A stretch of DNA of 64,000 bases from Agrobacterium tumefaciens (GTDB lineage Bacteria > Pseudomonadota > Alphaproteobacteria > Rhizobiales > Rhizobiaceae): the NCBI RefSeq assembly GCF_005221385.1, contig NZ_CP039904.1, forward strand, positions 2,081,501-2,145,500. The letters are read 5' to 3'. Shown here piece after piece: positions 35,017 to 43,235 of the stretch. How positions within the stretch are numbered: position 1 is the stretch's first letter; each line of letters begins with the position of its first letter. The notes below the pieces were generated by a model, which searched no databases, was not told the DNA's origin, and saw nothing but the letters and a program-made list of their open reading frames with translations. A program made the position numbers and the translations under genes.

Positions 35017-37422
35017 TTATTTTATCGCCATTTTGCCGACAGTTTGGATTGGTGTTTCAGGCGCCCTTAAATTGCCGTCTCGCGCCGGTGATTGATGATG
35101 GCCCGGCGCCGAAGATGCCGTGTCACGCGGGGCAAATGTCATGACTTCGAAAATCCTGACCGGCGGCAAATCACCGGTAAAAAGCTCAATCTCCACCCTG
35201 GCGATCTGGCCAGTCGACCCCTGAGACAGTTTCGAAGTGCCGATGTCGCGGGTCAGGATATTGGGGTTGCCATGGATGCAGATGGCATTGTCGTCAGCGG
35301 AATCCTGCGGCTCGAACCATGCGCCGGTGGCAAGCTGCATCACCCCCGGCATGACGTCCTCACTGACGATGGCGCCAGCGAGGCAGCTGCCGCGCGCATT
35401 AAAAAGCCTGACGACGTCGCCGTCAGATATTCCGCGGGCCGCGGCATCGGCCGGATGGATGCGGACAGGCTCCCGATCCCTGATCTTGGTCGAACGGCTG
35501 AAATCGCCATAGTCCAGCTGGCTGTGCAGACGTTGATACGGCTGATTGCAGACGAGGTGCAGGGGATGCAGGCGGGCGTCATCGGGCGTCTCCATTCTTG
35601 GGGGATACCAGCGCGGATGACCTTTGCAGTCCTCATAACCGAAACCCTCGACCGTTTCGGAATAAATCTCGATCTTTCCTGAAGGTGTCGGCAGCGGCTC
35701 CGTCCCGGGACCCTGAAGGAAAGCGCGCGCCGGGCCACCATCGTCGGGTTTAACCGGAAGAAGCAGTTCCCCCCGCTCCCAGAAGGTTTCAAAATCGGGC
35801 GCGTCGTGGCCGCCCGCAGCAAGCACCTGACGGGTCGTTTCGTACAGGAAGGCGAGCCATTCTCTGCTGCTGCGGTTTTCGGTAAAGGCATCGAACCTGC
35901 CAAGTTCCCGCGCAATCCCGGCGAATATCTCATAATCGTCGCGTGCTTCGCCGACAGGGGCGATCAGGCGCTTCATGGCGATCATCAGGGGATCGCGATC
36001 GGCGGCGCCGATGTCGTCACGCTCAAGCGTGGTCGTGGCGGGCAGCACGATATCGGCATGTCGCGCGGTCGAGGTCCAGGCGGACTCGTGGACGATGATC
36101 GTTTCGGGACGCCGGAAAGCGGCCCGCAACCGGTTGATATCCTGATGATGGTGAAACGGATTGCCACCCGCCCAATAGACAAGCCGGATATCAGGATAGC
36201 GGAGTGCGTTTCCATTGTAATGAAACTCGGTGCCGGGATTGAGCAGCATATCGGCGATGCGCGCACAGGGAATATAGTCCGGCACGGGATTTTTGAATTG
36301 CTGCAGCGTTGGCAAGGGAACGGCGGGAAGGTTCTTGCCGATATTGCCCAATGCGCCAAGGGAATAGGAAAATCCGCCGCCGTCCAGTCCGATCTGGCCA
36401 AGCATGGCGGCAAGGACAATGCCCATCCACACCGGCTGTTCGCCATAATCGGCCCGCTGCAGCGAATGGCTGACCGTGATCAGGGTTCTGGAACTGGCCA
36501 TCTTTCGCGCCAGCTTGCGGATCGTCTCCGGGTCGATGTTGCAGATCGCGGCCGCCCATTCGGGGCTTTTATGCTGGCCGTCCTCCCTGCCAAGAAGATA
36601 GTTCTCGAACCGATCATATCCAGCCGTATAACGCTCCAGAAACGCCCGGTCGTGCAGTCCTTCCGCGACGAGGACATGAGCAAGCCCGAGCATCATCGCC
36701 GTGTCCGTACCGGGAATAATGGGAAGCCACTCGGCATTCAAATCACCCGGAAAATCGTCTGCCAACGGGCTGATGAATGTGAAATGCGCACCGCGAGCGC
36801 TCGCGCCGGCCAGTTTCTGCCGTACGGAATGCGTGCTGATCCCTCCACCGTGGACATCGGCGTTCTTGATCGCCATTCCACCGAAGGCGAGCACCAGCTC
36901 GCTGCTGCGTTCGATCGCGTCCCAGGTCACGCTCTTGCGGTCGAAGCTGTCATACGGTCCAAGCACATGGGGGATTATGACCATGGCAGCGCCGGAACTA
37001 TACGTGTTGACGGACCGGACATATCCGCCAAGGACGTTCAAAAAGCGGTGAATCTGGCTTTGTGCGTGATGAAACCGGCCGGCACTCGACCAGCCATAGG
37101 AGCCGCCGAACACCGCGCTCGGGCCATGACCGTCATAGACCCTTTTCAGCTCATCCGCGACCAGCTTCGTCGCTTCGGCCCAGCTGACCTCGACGTAATC
37201 GTCAGCGCCGCGTCGCTGCGCGTGGCCGGTCTCGCGTTCAAGCCAGCCCCGCCGGACGGCAGGCCGTTTGATGCGAACGGGGCTGTCGGCAATCGCTGGA
37301 AGATTGCCCAGAAGCGGTGATGGATGCGGGTCACCGGGGTGGGGCTCTATCTCCAGTCGCCCATTTGCAAAGCGTCCGGAGAATGCACCCCAGTGGGAAC
37401 TGTGAGTCTTGAAGGAATTCAT
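35017..37422 (-). CDS. molybdopterin-dependent S/N-oxide reductase, BisC-like
   Basis: An 801-residue enzyme of the DMSO/TMAO/biotin-sulfoxide reductase family. FGGSYGWSSAGRFHHAQSQIHR near residue 104 carries the serine that ligates molybdenum. Other family blocks are SLQRADYGEQPVWMGIVLAA, ESAWTSTARHADIVLPATTT, and the C-terminal cofactor-binding domain beginning HPLHLVCNQPYQRLHSQLDY. There is no N-terminal iron-sulfur motif and no Tat signal, so it is cytoplasmic like BisC rather than periplasmic like DorA. It likely reduces a sulfoxide, such as methionine or biotin sulfoxide, which fits the sulfur theme of the cluster. It starts 38 bp after the FAD-oxidase gene. Confidence 0.88.
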   Translation of the reverse strand: MNSFKTHSSHWGAFSGRFANGRLEIEPHPGDPHPSPLLGNLPAIADSPVRIKRPAVRRGWLERETGHAQRRGADDYVEVSWAEATKLVADELKRVYDGHGPSAVFGGSYGWSSAGRFHHAQSQIHRFLNVLGGYVRSVNTYSSGAAMVIIPHVLGPYDSFDRKSVTWDAIERSSELVLAFGGMAIKNADVHGGGISTHSVRQKLAGASARGAHFTFISPLADDFPGDLNAEWLPIIPGTDTAMMLGLAHVLVAEGLHDRAFLERYTAGYDRFENYLLGREDGQHKSPEWAAAICNIDPETIRKLARKMASSRTLITVSHSLQRADYGEQPVWMGIVLAAMLGQIGLDGGGFSYSLGALGNIGKNLPAVPLPTLQQFKNPVPDYIPCARIADMLLNPGTEFHYNGNALRYPDIRLVYWAGGNPFHHHQDINRLRAAFRRPETIIVHESAWTSTARHADIVLPATTTLERDDIGAADRDPLMIAMKRLIAPVGEARDDYEIFAGIARELGRFDAFTENRSSREWLAFLYETTRQVLAAGGHDAPDFETFWERGELLLPVKPDDGGPARAFLQGPGTEPLPTPSGKIEIYSETVEGFGYEDCKGHPRWYPPRMETPDDARLHPLHLVCNQPYQRLHSQLDYGDFSRSTKIRDREPVRIHPADAAARGISDGDVVRLFNARGSCLAGAIVSEDVMPGVMQLATGAWFEPQDSADDNAICIHGNPNILTRDIGTSKLSQGSTGQIARVEIELFTGDLPPVRIFEVMTFAPRDTASSAPGHHQSPARDGNLRAPETPIQTVGKMAIK

Positions 37423-37460
37423 CGCATGGCCTCACGATCATGGATTGCAACGTGGCAATT

Positions 37461-38837
37461 CTATTTCGGCAGGATTTTCCCCGGATTCATGATGCCGGCA
37501 GGGTCGACCGCATGTTTGATGAGCGCCATCAGATCAACCGCGTCGCCATGTTCCTCGCGCAGATAAGCGATTTTCCCGGTGCCGACGCCGTGTTCGCCGG
37601 TCGAGGTACCGCCGACAGAGAGGGCATATTGCACCATCTTCTTGTTGATGGCCGCCACTTCGCCGAGCTCTTCCGCATTGCCGGGATCGACCGCGAAGAC
37701 GACATGATAATTGCCGTCGCCGACATGGCCGAGAATAGCCGCCGGCACGCTGCAATCCTTCAGAAGTTCGCGGGTCTTTAATATGCAATTGCTGAGCTGG
37801 GAGACCGGGACACAGACATCCGATGACCAGCCTTTGGCGTTTGGCCTCTGCGATACGACGGCATAAAACGCGTTATGCCTCGCTTTCCAGAGACGATTGC
37901 GCTCTTCGGGTGCATTGGCCCACTCGAAATCCTTGCCGCCATGTTCCTCCACGATGGCGGATACCATGTCGACCTGTTCCTGAACGCCGGCGGGTGAGCC
38001 ATGAAACTCGAAAGCCAGCGTGTCCTCGATCTCCAGGTCCAGCCCGGAATAGGCGTTGACGGCCCTGATCAGGCCACGGTCCATAAGCTCCATGCGGGCG
38101 ACCGGGATGCCCAGCTGCACGACCTGAATGGCTGATGCCACCGCCTGTTCGACGTTCTCGAAAGAGCAGAGCGCCGCCGAGATGGTTTCCGGTATTCCGT
38201 AGAGACGAAGCGTTATTTCGGTGATGATCCCCAGCGTTCCTTCCGAGCCTACAAACAGCCGCGTCAGATCATATCCGGCGGAAGATTTTCTGGCGCGACC
38301 GCCGGTTCTGATGATCTGACCGGTCGGCAGCACCACGGTCAGCCCGAGCACGTTTTCCCGCATCGTTCCGTAGCGGACGGCATTGGTGCCCGAAGCGCGG
38401 GTTGCGGCCATGCCGCCAATCGAGGCGTTTGCGCCAGGGTCGATGGGAAAGAACAATCCCATGTCGCGCAGATATATGTTCAACTGCTCCCGCGTGACGC
38501 CGGCCTCAACCGTGCAATCCAGATCCTCACTGCTGATACGGGTTATCGTCGACATCCGCGAAAGGTCGATTGAGACCCCGCCATTGACAGCCGTCAAATG
38601 CCCCTCGAGCGAAGTGCCGGCGCCGAAAGCGATGACGGGCACCCCTTCCGCTGCGCATAGCCGCACGATCTCGGATACTTCGGAGGTGGTTTCAGCGAAA
38701 GCGACCGCGTCGGGAAACACGGCTGCATGATGCGCTTCGCCGCGCCCATGCTGCTCGCGCAATGTCAGGGACGTTGAAAGACGCTCCCCGAGGAGGTCCC
38801 CCAGGGATTGGATGAGAGAAGGGGATAGTTCAGGCAT
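37461..38837 (-). CDS. FAD-linked oxidase (GlcD / D-lactate dehydrogenase type)
   Basis: A 458-residue flavoprotein with the PCMH FAD-binding domain (VPVIAFGAGTSLEGHLTAVN, FPIDPGANASIGGMAATRAS, GYDLTRLFVGSEGTLGIITE) and the C-terminal oxidase domain ending GGTSTGEHGVGTGKIAYL. The pair of histidines in the C-terminal region (ILGHVGDGNYH) fits the metal or substrate site of D-2-hydroxyacid dehydrogenases. It would oxidise a D-2-hydroxy acid, perhaps released from a larger molecule by the other enzymes. It lies upstream of the BisC-like gene in the same direction. Confidence 0.9.
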   Translation of the reverse strand: MPELSPSLIQSLGDLLGERLSTSLTLREQHGRGEAHHAAVFPDAVAFAETTSEVSEIVRLCAAEGVPVIAFGAGTSLEGHLTAVNGGVSIDLSRMSTITRISSEDLDCTVEAGVTREQLNIYLRDMGLFFPIDPGANASIGGMAATRASGTNAVRYGTMRENVLGLTVVLPTGQIIRTGGRARKSSAGYDLTRLFVGSEGTLGIITEITLRLYGIPETISAALCSFENVEQAVASAIQVVQLGIPVARMELMDRGLIRAVNAYSGLDLEIEDTLAFEFHGSPAGVQEQVDMVSAIVEEHGGKDFEWANAPEERNRLWKARHNAFYAVVSQRPNAKGWSSDVCVPVSQLSNCILKTRELLKDCSVPAAILGHVGDGNYHVVFAVDPGNAEELGEVAAINKKMVQYALSVGGTSTGEHGVGTGKIAYLREEHGDAVDLMALIKHAVDPAGIMNPGKILPK

Positions 38838-38918
38838 AGGAAGATTCCGTGGGAGCCAGGCAGCAAAATGCCACGACAGACTTACAAACGTTGAAGGCGA
38901 AGCGCGCGCCCGGCGGAA

Positions 38919-38944
38919 CGCCAGACTGTCTCCGCCATCTGGCG
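38919..38944 (-). terminator. possible hairpin after the isomerase gene
   Basis: CGCCAGA and TCTGGCG pair across 12 bases, 7 bp past the stop of the isomerase-like gene. There is no U-run. It may be a weak terminator inside the gene run. Confidence 0.3.
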
Positions 38945-38950
38945 GTGATA

Positions 38951-39553
38951 TCAGGCGGCGAGCTTTTCGCCCCTGAGATGACGCTCTAGGAATGGAAGGC
39001 TATCCTGCCCCCAGTAGAGTTCATCCTGATAGCGATAGGTCGGCACGCCGAACACGCCGGCTGTCCTGGCGGCTTCGAAGCTGGCCTTTTGCAATGCTGC
39101 AACCGCATCGCTTTGGCCGTGTTTGTCGAGCGCTGCAGCATCAAAGCCTGCGGCTGTCGCAATGGCCCCGCGGACATCTGCGTTGCCGATGTCTTCACCA
39201 CGAACCCAGAAGGCCTCCTGAAGCGCAACCGCCAGCTTGAGCCAGTCATCGCCCGTCTCGATCGCCGCCGCGACCATCAGGCCGGCGGGTGCGGGATCCG
39301 AGAGAGCTGCGCGATTGTCGAAATTGAGCACTTTTTCGCGCAATGCCGCCCAGCGCTTCAGATCCCTGATCCAGTAGGCGCGTCTGGCCTCTGGCCGGTT
39401 TCGTGAATAAATGCCGCCGTTCTCCTCGATCAGCGGAATGACATGAGGGCGGATCGCGGCACCCTGTTCTTTCGCCAGCGCAGCAAACGGTTCAAGACCG
39501 ATGAAGGCCCAAGGGGAGCCGATGCTAAAAAAATAATCGATCGTCTTTGTCAT
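38951..39553 (-). CDS. DsbA-fold 2-hydroxychromene-2-carboxylate isomerase family protein
   Basis: A 200-residue thioredoxin-fold protein. The family opening IDYFFSIGSPWAFIGLEPF has serine in place of a CxxC cysteine, as in the kappa-class glutathione transferase/HCCA isomerase group. The C-terminal AARTAGVFGVPTYRYQDELYWGQDSLPFLERHL is also typical, with the cis-proline in GVPTY. It probably uses glutathione. It begins 12 bp after the TetR gene. A natural aromatic substrate is not evident here, so a glutathione-linked step on a sulfur or xenobiotic compound is more likely. Confidence 0.85.
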   Translation of the reverse strand: MTKTIDYFFSIGSPWAFIGLEPFAALAKEQGAAIRPHVIPLIEENGGIYSRNRPEARRAYWIRDLKRWAALREKVLNFDNRAALSDPAPAGLMVAAAIETGDDWLKLAVALQEAFWVRGEDIGNADVRGAIATAAGFDAAALDKHGQSDAVAALQKASFEAARTAGVFGVPTYRYQDELYWGQDSLPFLERHLRGEKLAA

Positions 39554-39565
39554 TATCTGCTGCTT

Positions 39566-40138
39566 TCAGTTGGGTTGATTGGTGGAGGCGGCGGCCGTGT
39601 CGAAGACGGAGAGAGCACAGTCTCGCGCAATCAGCACTGCTTTGGGATCGCGTCCGACGGCGACGGTTGCCAGTGCCCCTTCGTAGAGAAGGGAGAGATG
39701 GGCAGAGGCAATCTCCACCGTGCTGCCGGCTCTTGCCAGGACAGCGGCAAACACGTCCCTGACCTTCGCCTTATGGGCACGCGCAACGACCACGACGCGT
39801 TCGGATTCGCCATGTTCCGCAACCGCAAGAGCGAAGGCGCAGCCGCGAAAATCCGGGCTATCGGCCTTTTCGTGGAGTTGCTCGAAGATCAACCGGATCT
39901 GCTCCTTCGGAGCCATGTCCTCCTCCAGTACCTTCTGAAGCGAGTATATCACTCGCTCGTGCCGCGCCTGCAGATAGGCCGCAACTAGATGATCCTTTGA
40001 CGGGAAATGCCGATAAAGCGTCGCCTTCGCAACATTTGCTTCTTCGATGATCCGATCTATGCCGACGGCCCGGATGCCCTCGCGATAGAAGAGTGTGCCA
40101 GCGGCGGTGAGGATATGGTCTGATATGGCTTCTCGCAT
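39566..40138 (-). CDS. TetR/AcrR-family transcriptional regulator
   Basis: A 190-residue TetR-type repressor. The helix-turn-helix is residues about 12-55 (AAGTLFYREGIRAVGIDRII, ANVAKATLYRHFPSKDHLVA). The ligand domain has a family-typical ADSPDFRGCAFALAVAEHGE. The ATG at 40138 begins MREAISDHI, the normal distance before the HTH; the longer open frame runs into the neighbouring gene's tail. It lies 50 bp after the reductase gene and 12 bp before the isomerase gene, so it probably controls this group. Confidence 0.9.
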   Translation of the reverse strand: MREAISDHILTAAGTLFYREGIRAVGIDRIIEEANVAKATLYRHFPSKDHLVAAYLQARHERVIYSLQKVLEEDMAPKEQIRLIFEQLHEKADSPDFRGCAFALAVAEHGESERVVVVARAHKAKVRDVFAAVLARAGSTVEIASAHLSLLYEGALATVAVGRDPKAVLIARDCALSVFDTAAASTNQPN

Positions 40139-40187
40139 TATCGTTTCACACTGTCGTTTCAAAAGTCGCGCTGATACGGATTGCCGG

Positions 40188-41216
40188 TCATGAAGTGACG
40201 GCAGGACTGGCATGCGCCGCCCGGTCCGGGGCGGCGATGAGAGACGTGATCGCATCGAGCGGCAGCGGCTTTGAAAACCCGCCCTGATGTGCCAGCTTTC
40301 CGGCAAGCGTTTGCACGGCTTCGTTATAGGGCGTCGGAACGCCGTGAATCCGGCCCAGCAGAACGATTTCGCCGTTGAGGAAATCCACTTCGCTCGAGGC
40401 TCCGCGCCTGAATCTCTGCCAGGTCGATTGCTGGCCCGGGTGAATTCCGCTGTTCGGCGCGACCCGCCAGTTCGAGATGTCGAGGCTTCGCTCGGAAGGC
40501 GAGGCAAGGGTGTAGCCTGCCGCTTCCAGCACATGGCGGGCCTCATCCACCAAAGCCGTGCTGATCCTGTCGTTCAGATCGGCCGGACCGTCGAACAGTT
40601 CCAGGGCATTGCGAACGTTGTGAAGGAGCTTTGCTGCTTTCCATCGGCGGATATCGTCGCTTGGCTCAGCAAGATATCCCGCCCTGTTCAGGTCTGCCGT
40701 GACCTGCGCGGTCACGTCATCCTGCCCGAGCGGAAAGCGCCCGACTGTCACGATGCCCAATTGCGGCTCGCCGCCAACCACCACCTTGCCGGTTTCGGTG
40801 AACCGCGCCGGGGTCAGAATGCTTGCGCCATAGACCCTGGAAAATGTTCTCAGGGCATTTGCTTCGGTCGCCAGTCCATTTTGAAAAGTTACGATCGGAA
40901 GATTTGCCGCCGCCGGTGTCGTTGTGTTCGAGACGCTTTGCCAGGACCAGAAGGCGAGCGCGCTGACGGCATCCTGCGCTTTCACGGTGAGCAAGAGGAC
41001 ATCATCCGGCGTCAATTCCGGAATATCTGTCAGGTCGAAAACCCTCAAATCGATCTGCCGCGTCTCCGAGGGGCGCTGAAAGGTGAGGCCATGCTGCCTG
41101 ATATGGCTGATCTGGGCGCCCCGTCCGAAAAGTGCATAGTCAATGCCGGAAAGTGCGAACTGCGCTGCAAGGCTCGCGCCCACCGCACCGGCGCCGATGA
41201 TAACGTAACGTGGCAT
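40188..41216 (-). CDS. ketopantoate reductase family protein (ApbA/PanE-like)
   Basis: A 342-residue protein with an N-terminal Rossmann motif (YVIIGAGAVGASLAAQFALSG, GAGAVG at 8-13), LLTVKAQDAVSALAFW, and the C-terminal helical domain with KAAKLLHNVRNALE holding the catalytic-type lysine, and RFRRGASSEVDFLNGEIVLLG with the family's ExDxxNG-type motif. It is a NADPH-dependent 2-ketoacid reductase; many genomes carry extra copies unrelated to pantothenate. Here it is the first gene of a run leading to the BisC-like enzyme. A copy of the shared 41-bp motif sits about 160 bp upstream. Confidence 0.87.
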   Translation of the reverse strand: MPRYVIIGAGAVGASLAAQFALSGIDYALFGRGAQISHIRQHGLTFQRPSETRQIDLRVFDLTDIPELTPDDVLLLTVKAQDAVSALAFWSWQSVSNTTTPAAANLPIVTFQNGLATEANALRTFSRVYGASILTPARFTETGKVVVGGEPQLGIVTVGRFPLGQDDVTAQVTADLNRAGYLAEPSDDIRRWKAAKLLHNVRNALELFDGPADLNDRISTALVDEARHVLEAAGYTLASPSERSLDISNWRVAPNSGIHPGQQSTWQRFRRGASSEVDFLNGEIVLLGRIHGVPTPYNEAVQTLAGKLAHQGGFSKPLPLDAITSLIAAPDRAAHASPAVTS

Positions 41217-41374
41217 CTGTCGTTTCTCGTCTTGTCTTTTTCGCGCTCCGGATTTCCCGGAGAGCTTGGCTGCTGATAGGTTCGGCGCTCTGTGCGGATA
41301 GCAATTGAGGATCGCGGTAACACACGGTTCAAAAGCACTCTGGGACAGATCGTAAAGCCTGCGAGCAGTATGAA

Positions 41375-41415
41375 GGAAGACCGGTCATTCTATATCTACT
41401 AATTTTGTAGAAAAT
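41375..41415 (-). promoter_or_regulatory. shared sulfur-cluster motif, copy 3
   Basis: This 41-base stretch matches 28261-28301 at 33 of 41 positions. On the minus strand it contains TCTAC-N7-GTAGA, an exact dyad. The 309-bp gap 41217-41525 that holds it has no other recognisable feature and should contain the promoter of the reductase/TetR/isomerase/oxidase/BisC run. Confidence 0.6.
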
Positions 41416-41525
41416 CAGTTCCCGAAATCGGCGATTTCGGGAGAGATTGCGCTGCCCCTGGCCGGCGCTTCGCATTGCCGAGCCGGAGGCGCGTCAGCGT
41501 TCAATACCGTCAGCCGCAACGGAGT

Positions 41526-41963
41526 TTATTTGATGCCGAAACCGAGGCGACGCAATGTCTGGCTCAGTTCCGCGCGGCCCTTCAGCGCGGCGGCGTTCTC
41601 CACACGTTGGGCGATGGGCGCCGTCCAGCCGTTTTGCTGCAGGCCCTGTTTTTTCTGAAACACCTTCAAGACCTCATCGTAAGAATTGAGATCGTCGCGT
41701 GCCGGTTCCGAATAGGTTTCATGAAACAGAATGGATGATTGCGACAGGCGCGGTTTGACATCGGTTTTCACCGCCGGGTCGGGATAGCCGACCGTCAGGT
41801 CAAAGACGGCAATCGTCGCGGGAGGCAGGTTCAGTTCGCGGGATACGTCTTCCGGCCTGTTGCGAATGCCGCCAACGTAGCAAGAGCCGAGACCGAGTGA
41901 ATCGATTGCGGCAACGGCGTTTTGCGCGGCCAGCCGCGAGCTGCCGGTTCGATTCCTATGCAA
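41526..41963 (-). pseudogene. nitroreductase, NfsA-like, N-terminal half missing
   Basis: About 140 residues of the C-terminal half of an NfsA/FRP-type flavin nitroreductase: AAQNAVAAIDSLGLGSCYVG, IRNRPEDVSRELNLPPATI, FDLTVGYPD, then the helical tail TAPIAQRVENAAALKGRAEL. Intact members are about 240-280 residues and begin with an FMN-binding SxRxF motif that is absent. The homology stops near 41945, where unrelated sequence starts. This marks a recombination junction between the sulfur cluster and the efflux region. Confidence 0.75.
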
Positions 41964-42150
41964 GAGCTACTGGGTTGGTAGTAGCATGCTTTGCGGCTTA
42001 ACGTGGTCCCAGACACCATGCTTTCGGAATGCCTTAAACCAGACAAATGCATGGCTCATCGCCGAGGAAACCCTTGACAGAATGAGGTCACGAAAAAGCT
42101 GGGACGCGCGTGCACCTTGATCTACGCATTCCGACGCATGGGTTTACGCC

Positions 42151-43029
42151 TCAGTTGCCCCTCGGTTTAACAGAGACTGTTGCGGTCCTCCCCGCAATCA
42201 GGTTGACCGACTTCGGAACGTCGTCGATCTCGATCCGCACCGGAACCCTCTGGGCCAGACGGACCCATGAAAATGTCGGAGCAACGCTAGCTAGCGAGCC
42301 TGCAGAATCGCTTCGCTCACGATCCTCAATCCCGGCGGCAACACCTGCGACATGGCCGATAATCGGTTGCTGTTCTCCCATGATCTCGATCTTCACGCGA
42401 TCTCCGACGTGGATCCGCGGGAGTTTCGTTTCTTCAAAATACCCCGCAACGTAGATGGCGTCACTTTCGATTAGCACCCCGACCGCATTTCCGGCGGAGA
42501 CATAGGTGCCCCGACGTAAAGGGAAGTTCGTGATTTTGCCCGAGACTGGCGCTTTCACGGTTGTCCGGTCAAGGTTCAGCTTCGCCAGATCAAGGGCGAC
42601 GATCGCCGATTGGTAAGCGGCGTCTGCCTGGTGCCGCAGGCTTTCTGCGTGCTGCCGCTCCTTGAGGCTGGCGGCTTCTTTAGAGGCGAGCAGTTGATAT
42701 CGTTCGAATTCGATCTTCGCCAGATCCGCTGCGGCCTTACTGCTCCGCACTTGGGCCTCTGCCTGGCGTAGCGAGAGTTCGAAACGGTCTGCTTCGATCC
42801 GAAACAGGGGCATCCCTTTTTCGACTTGCGCGTTGTCGGATACTAAAACCTCTGTGACGGGTCCCGACACATCTGGTGCCAGACGAACGATATCTGCCCG
42901 GATGTGAGCGTCGCGTGTCCACGGCGCTTCCATGTAGAAAGACCACAGGTGCCAGCTTAGTACCGCTGCGCAACATGCCATGGATAAGGTCAACAGGGCT
43001 CTGCCCAAGGTGATGGTAAAATTTGTCAT
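42151..43029 (-). CDS. HlyD-family periplasmic adaptor of an aromatic-acid-type efflux pump (AaeA-like)
   Basis: A 292-residue membrane-fusion protein. It has an N-terminal membrane anchor (ALLTLSMACCAAVLSWHLW), the first biotinyl-lipoyl half (IRADIVRLAPDVSGPVTEVL then DNAQVEKGMPLFRIE), a helical hairpin, and the second half (LNLDRTTVKAPVSGKITNFP then GTYVSAGNAVGVL). The ATG at 43029 overlaps the DUF1656 stop by 4 bp. With DUF1656 and FUSC it makes an AaeX-AaeA-AaeB-like exporter of aromatic acids or xenobiotics. Confidence 0.9.
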   Translation of the reverse strand: MTNFTITLGRALLTLSMACCAAVLSWHLWSFYMEAPWTRDAHIRADIVRLAPDVSGPVTEVLVSDNAQVEKGMPLFRIEADRFELSLRQAEAQVRSSKAAADLAKIEFERYQLLASKEAASLKERQHAESLRHQADAAYQSAIVALDLAKLNLDRTTVKAPVSGKITNFPLRRGTYVSAGNAVGVLIESDAIYVAGYFEETKLPRIHVGDRVKIEIMGEQQPIIGHVAGVAAGIEDRERSDSAGSLASVAPTFSWVRLAQRVPVRIEIDDVPKSVNLIAGRTATVSVKPRGN

Positions 43030-43235
43030 GTCTGCAACCAGTTGAGAATAGCGGAAAGCACGCCAAGGAGGGTGATATAAAGCGCGAGGTTGAACAGCGA
43101 GCGATGCCACACCGCTGAATAAAGCCCCAGCCTGCCGAACACCGGTATGAGTACCCGGAGCAGACCGTATGCACACACCGCGAGCGCGGATAACCAAGGC
43201 AGGAAGACACCATAGAGGTCGAATTGTCCGGTCAC
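43026..43235 (-). CDS. DUF1656 membrane protein (AaeX-like)
   Basis: A 69-residue inner-membrane protein with two hydrophobic segments (FLPWLSALAVCAYGLLRVLI and SLFNLALYITLLGVLSAIL), beginning MTGQFDLYGVFLP. Length and pattern match the DUF1656 family, which nearly always lies between FUSC and HlyD genes. It overlaps both neighbours by 4 bp, so all three are translationally coupled. Confidence 0.9.
   Translation of the reverse strand: MTGQFDLYGVFLPWLSALAVCAYGLLRVLIPVFGRLGLYSAVWHRSLFNLALYITLLGVLSAILNWLQT

Noticed and set aside
35092..37320. Long open frames on the + strand opposite the BisC-like gene
   Set aside because: They mirror the high-GC third-position bias of the real minus-strand gene, and their products have no domain.
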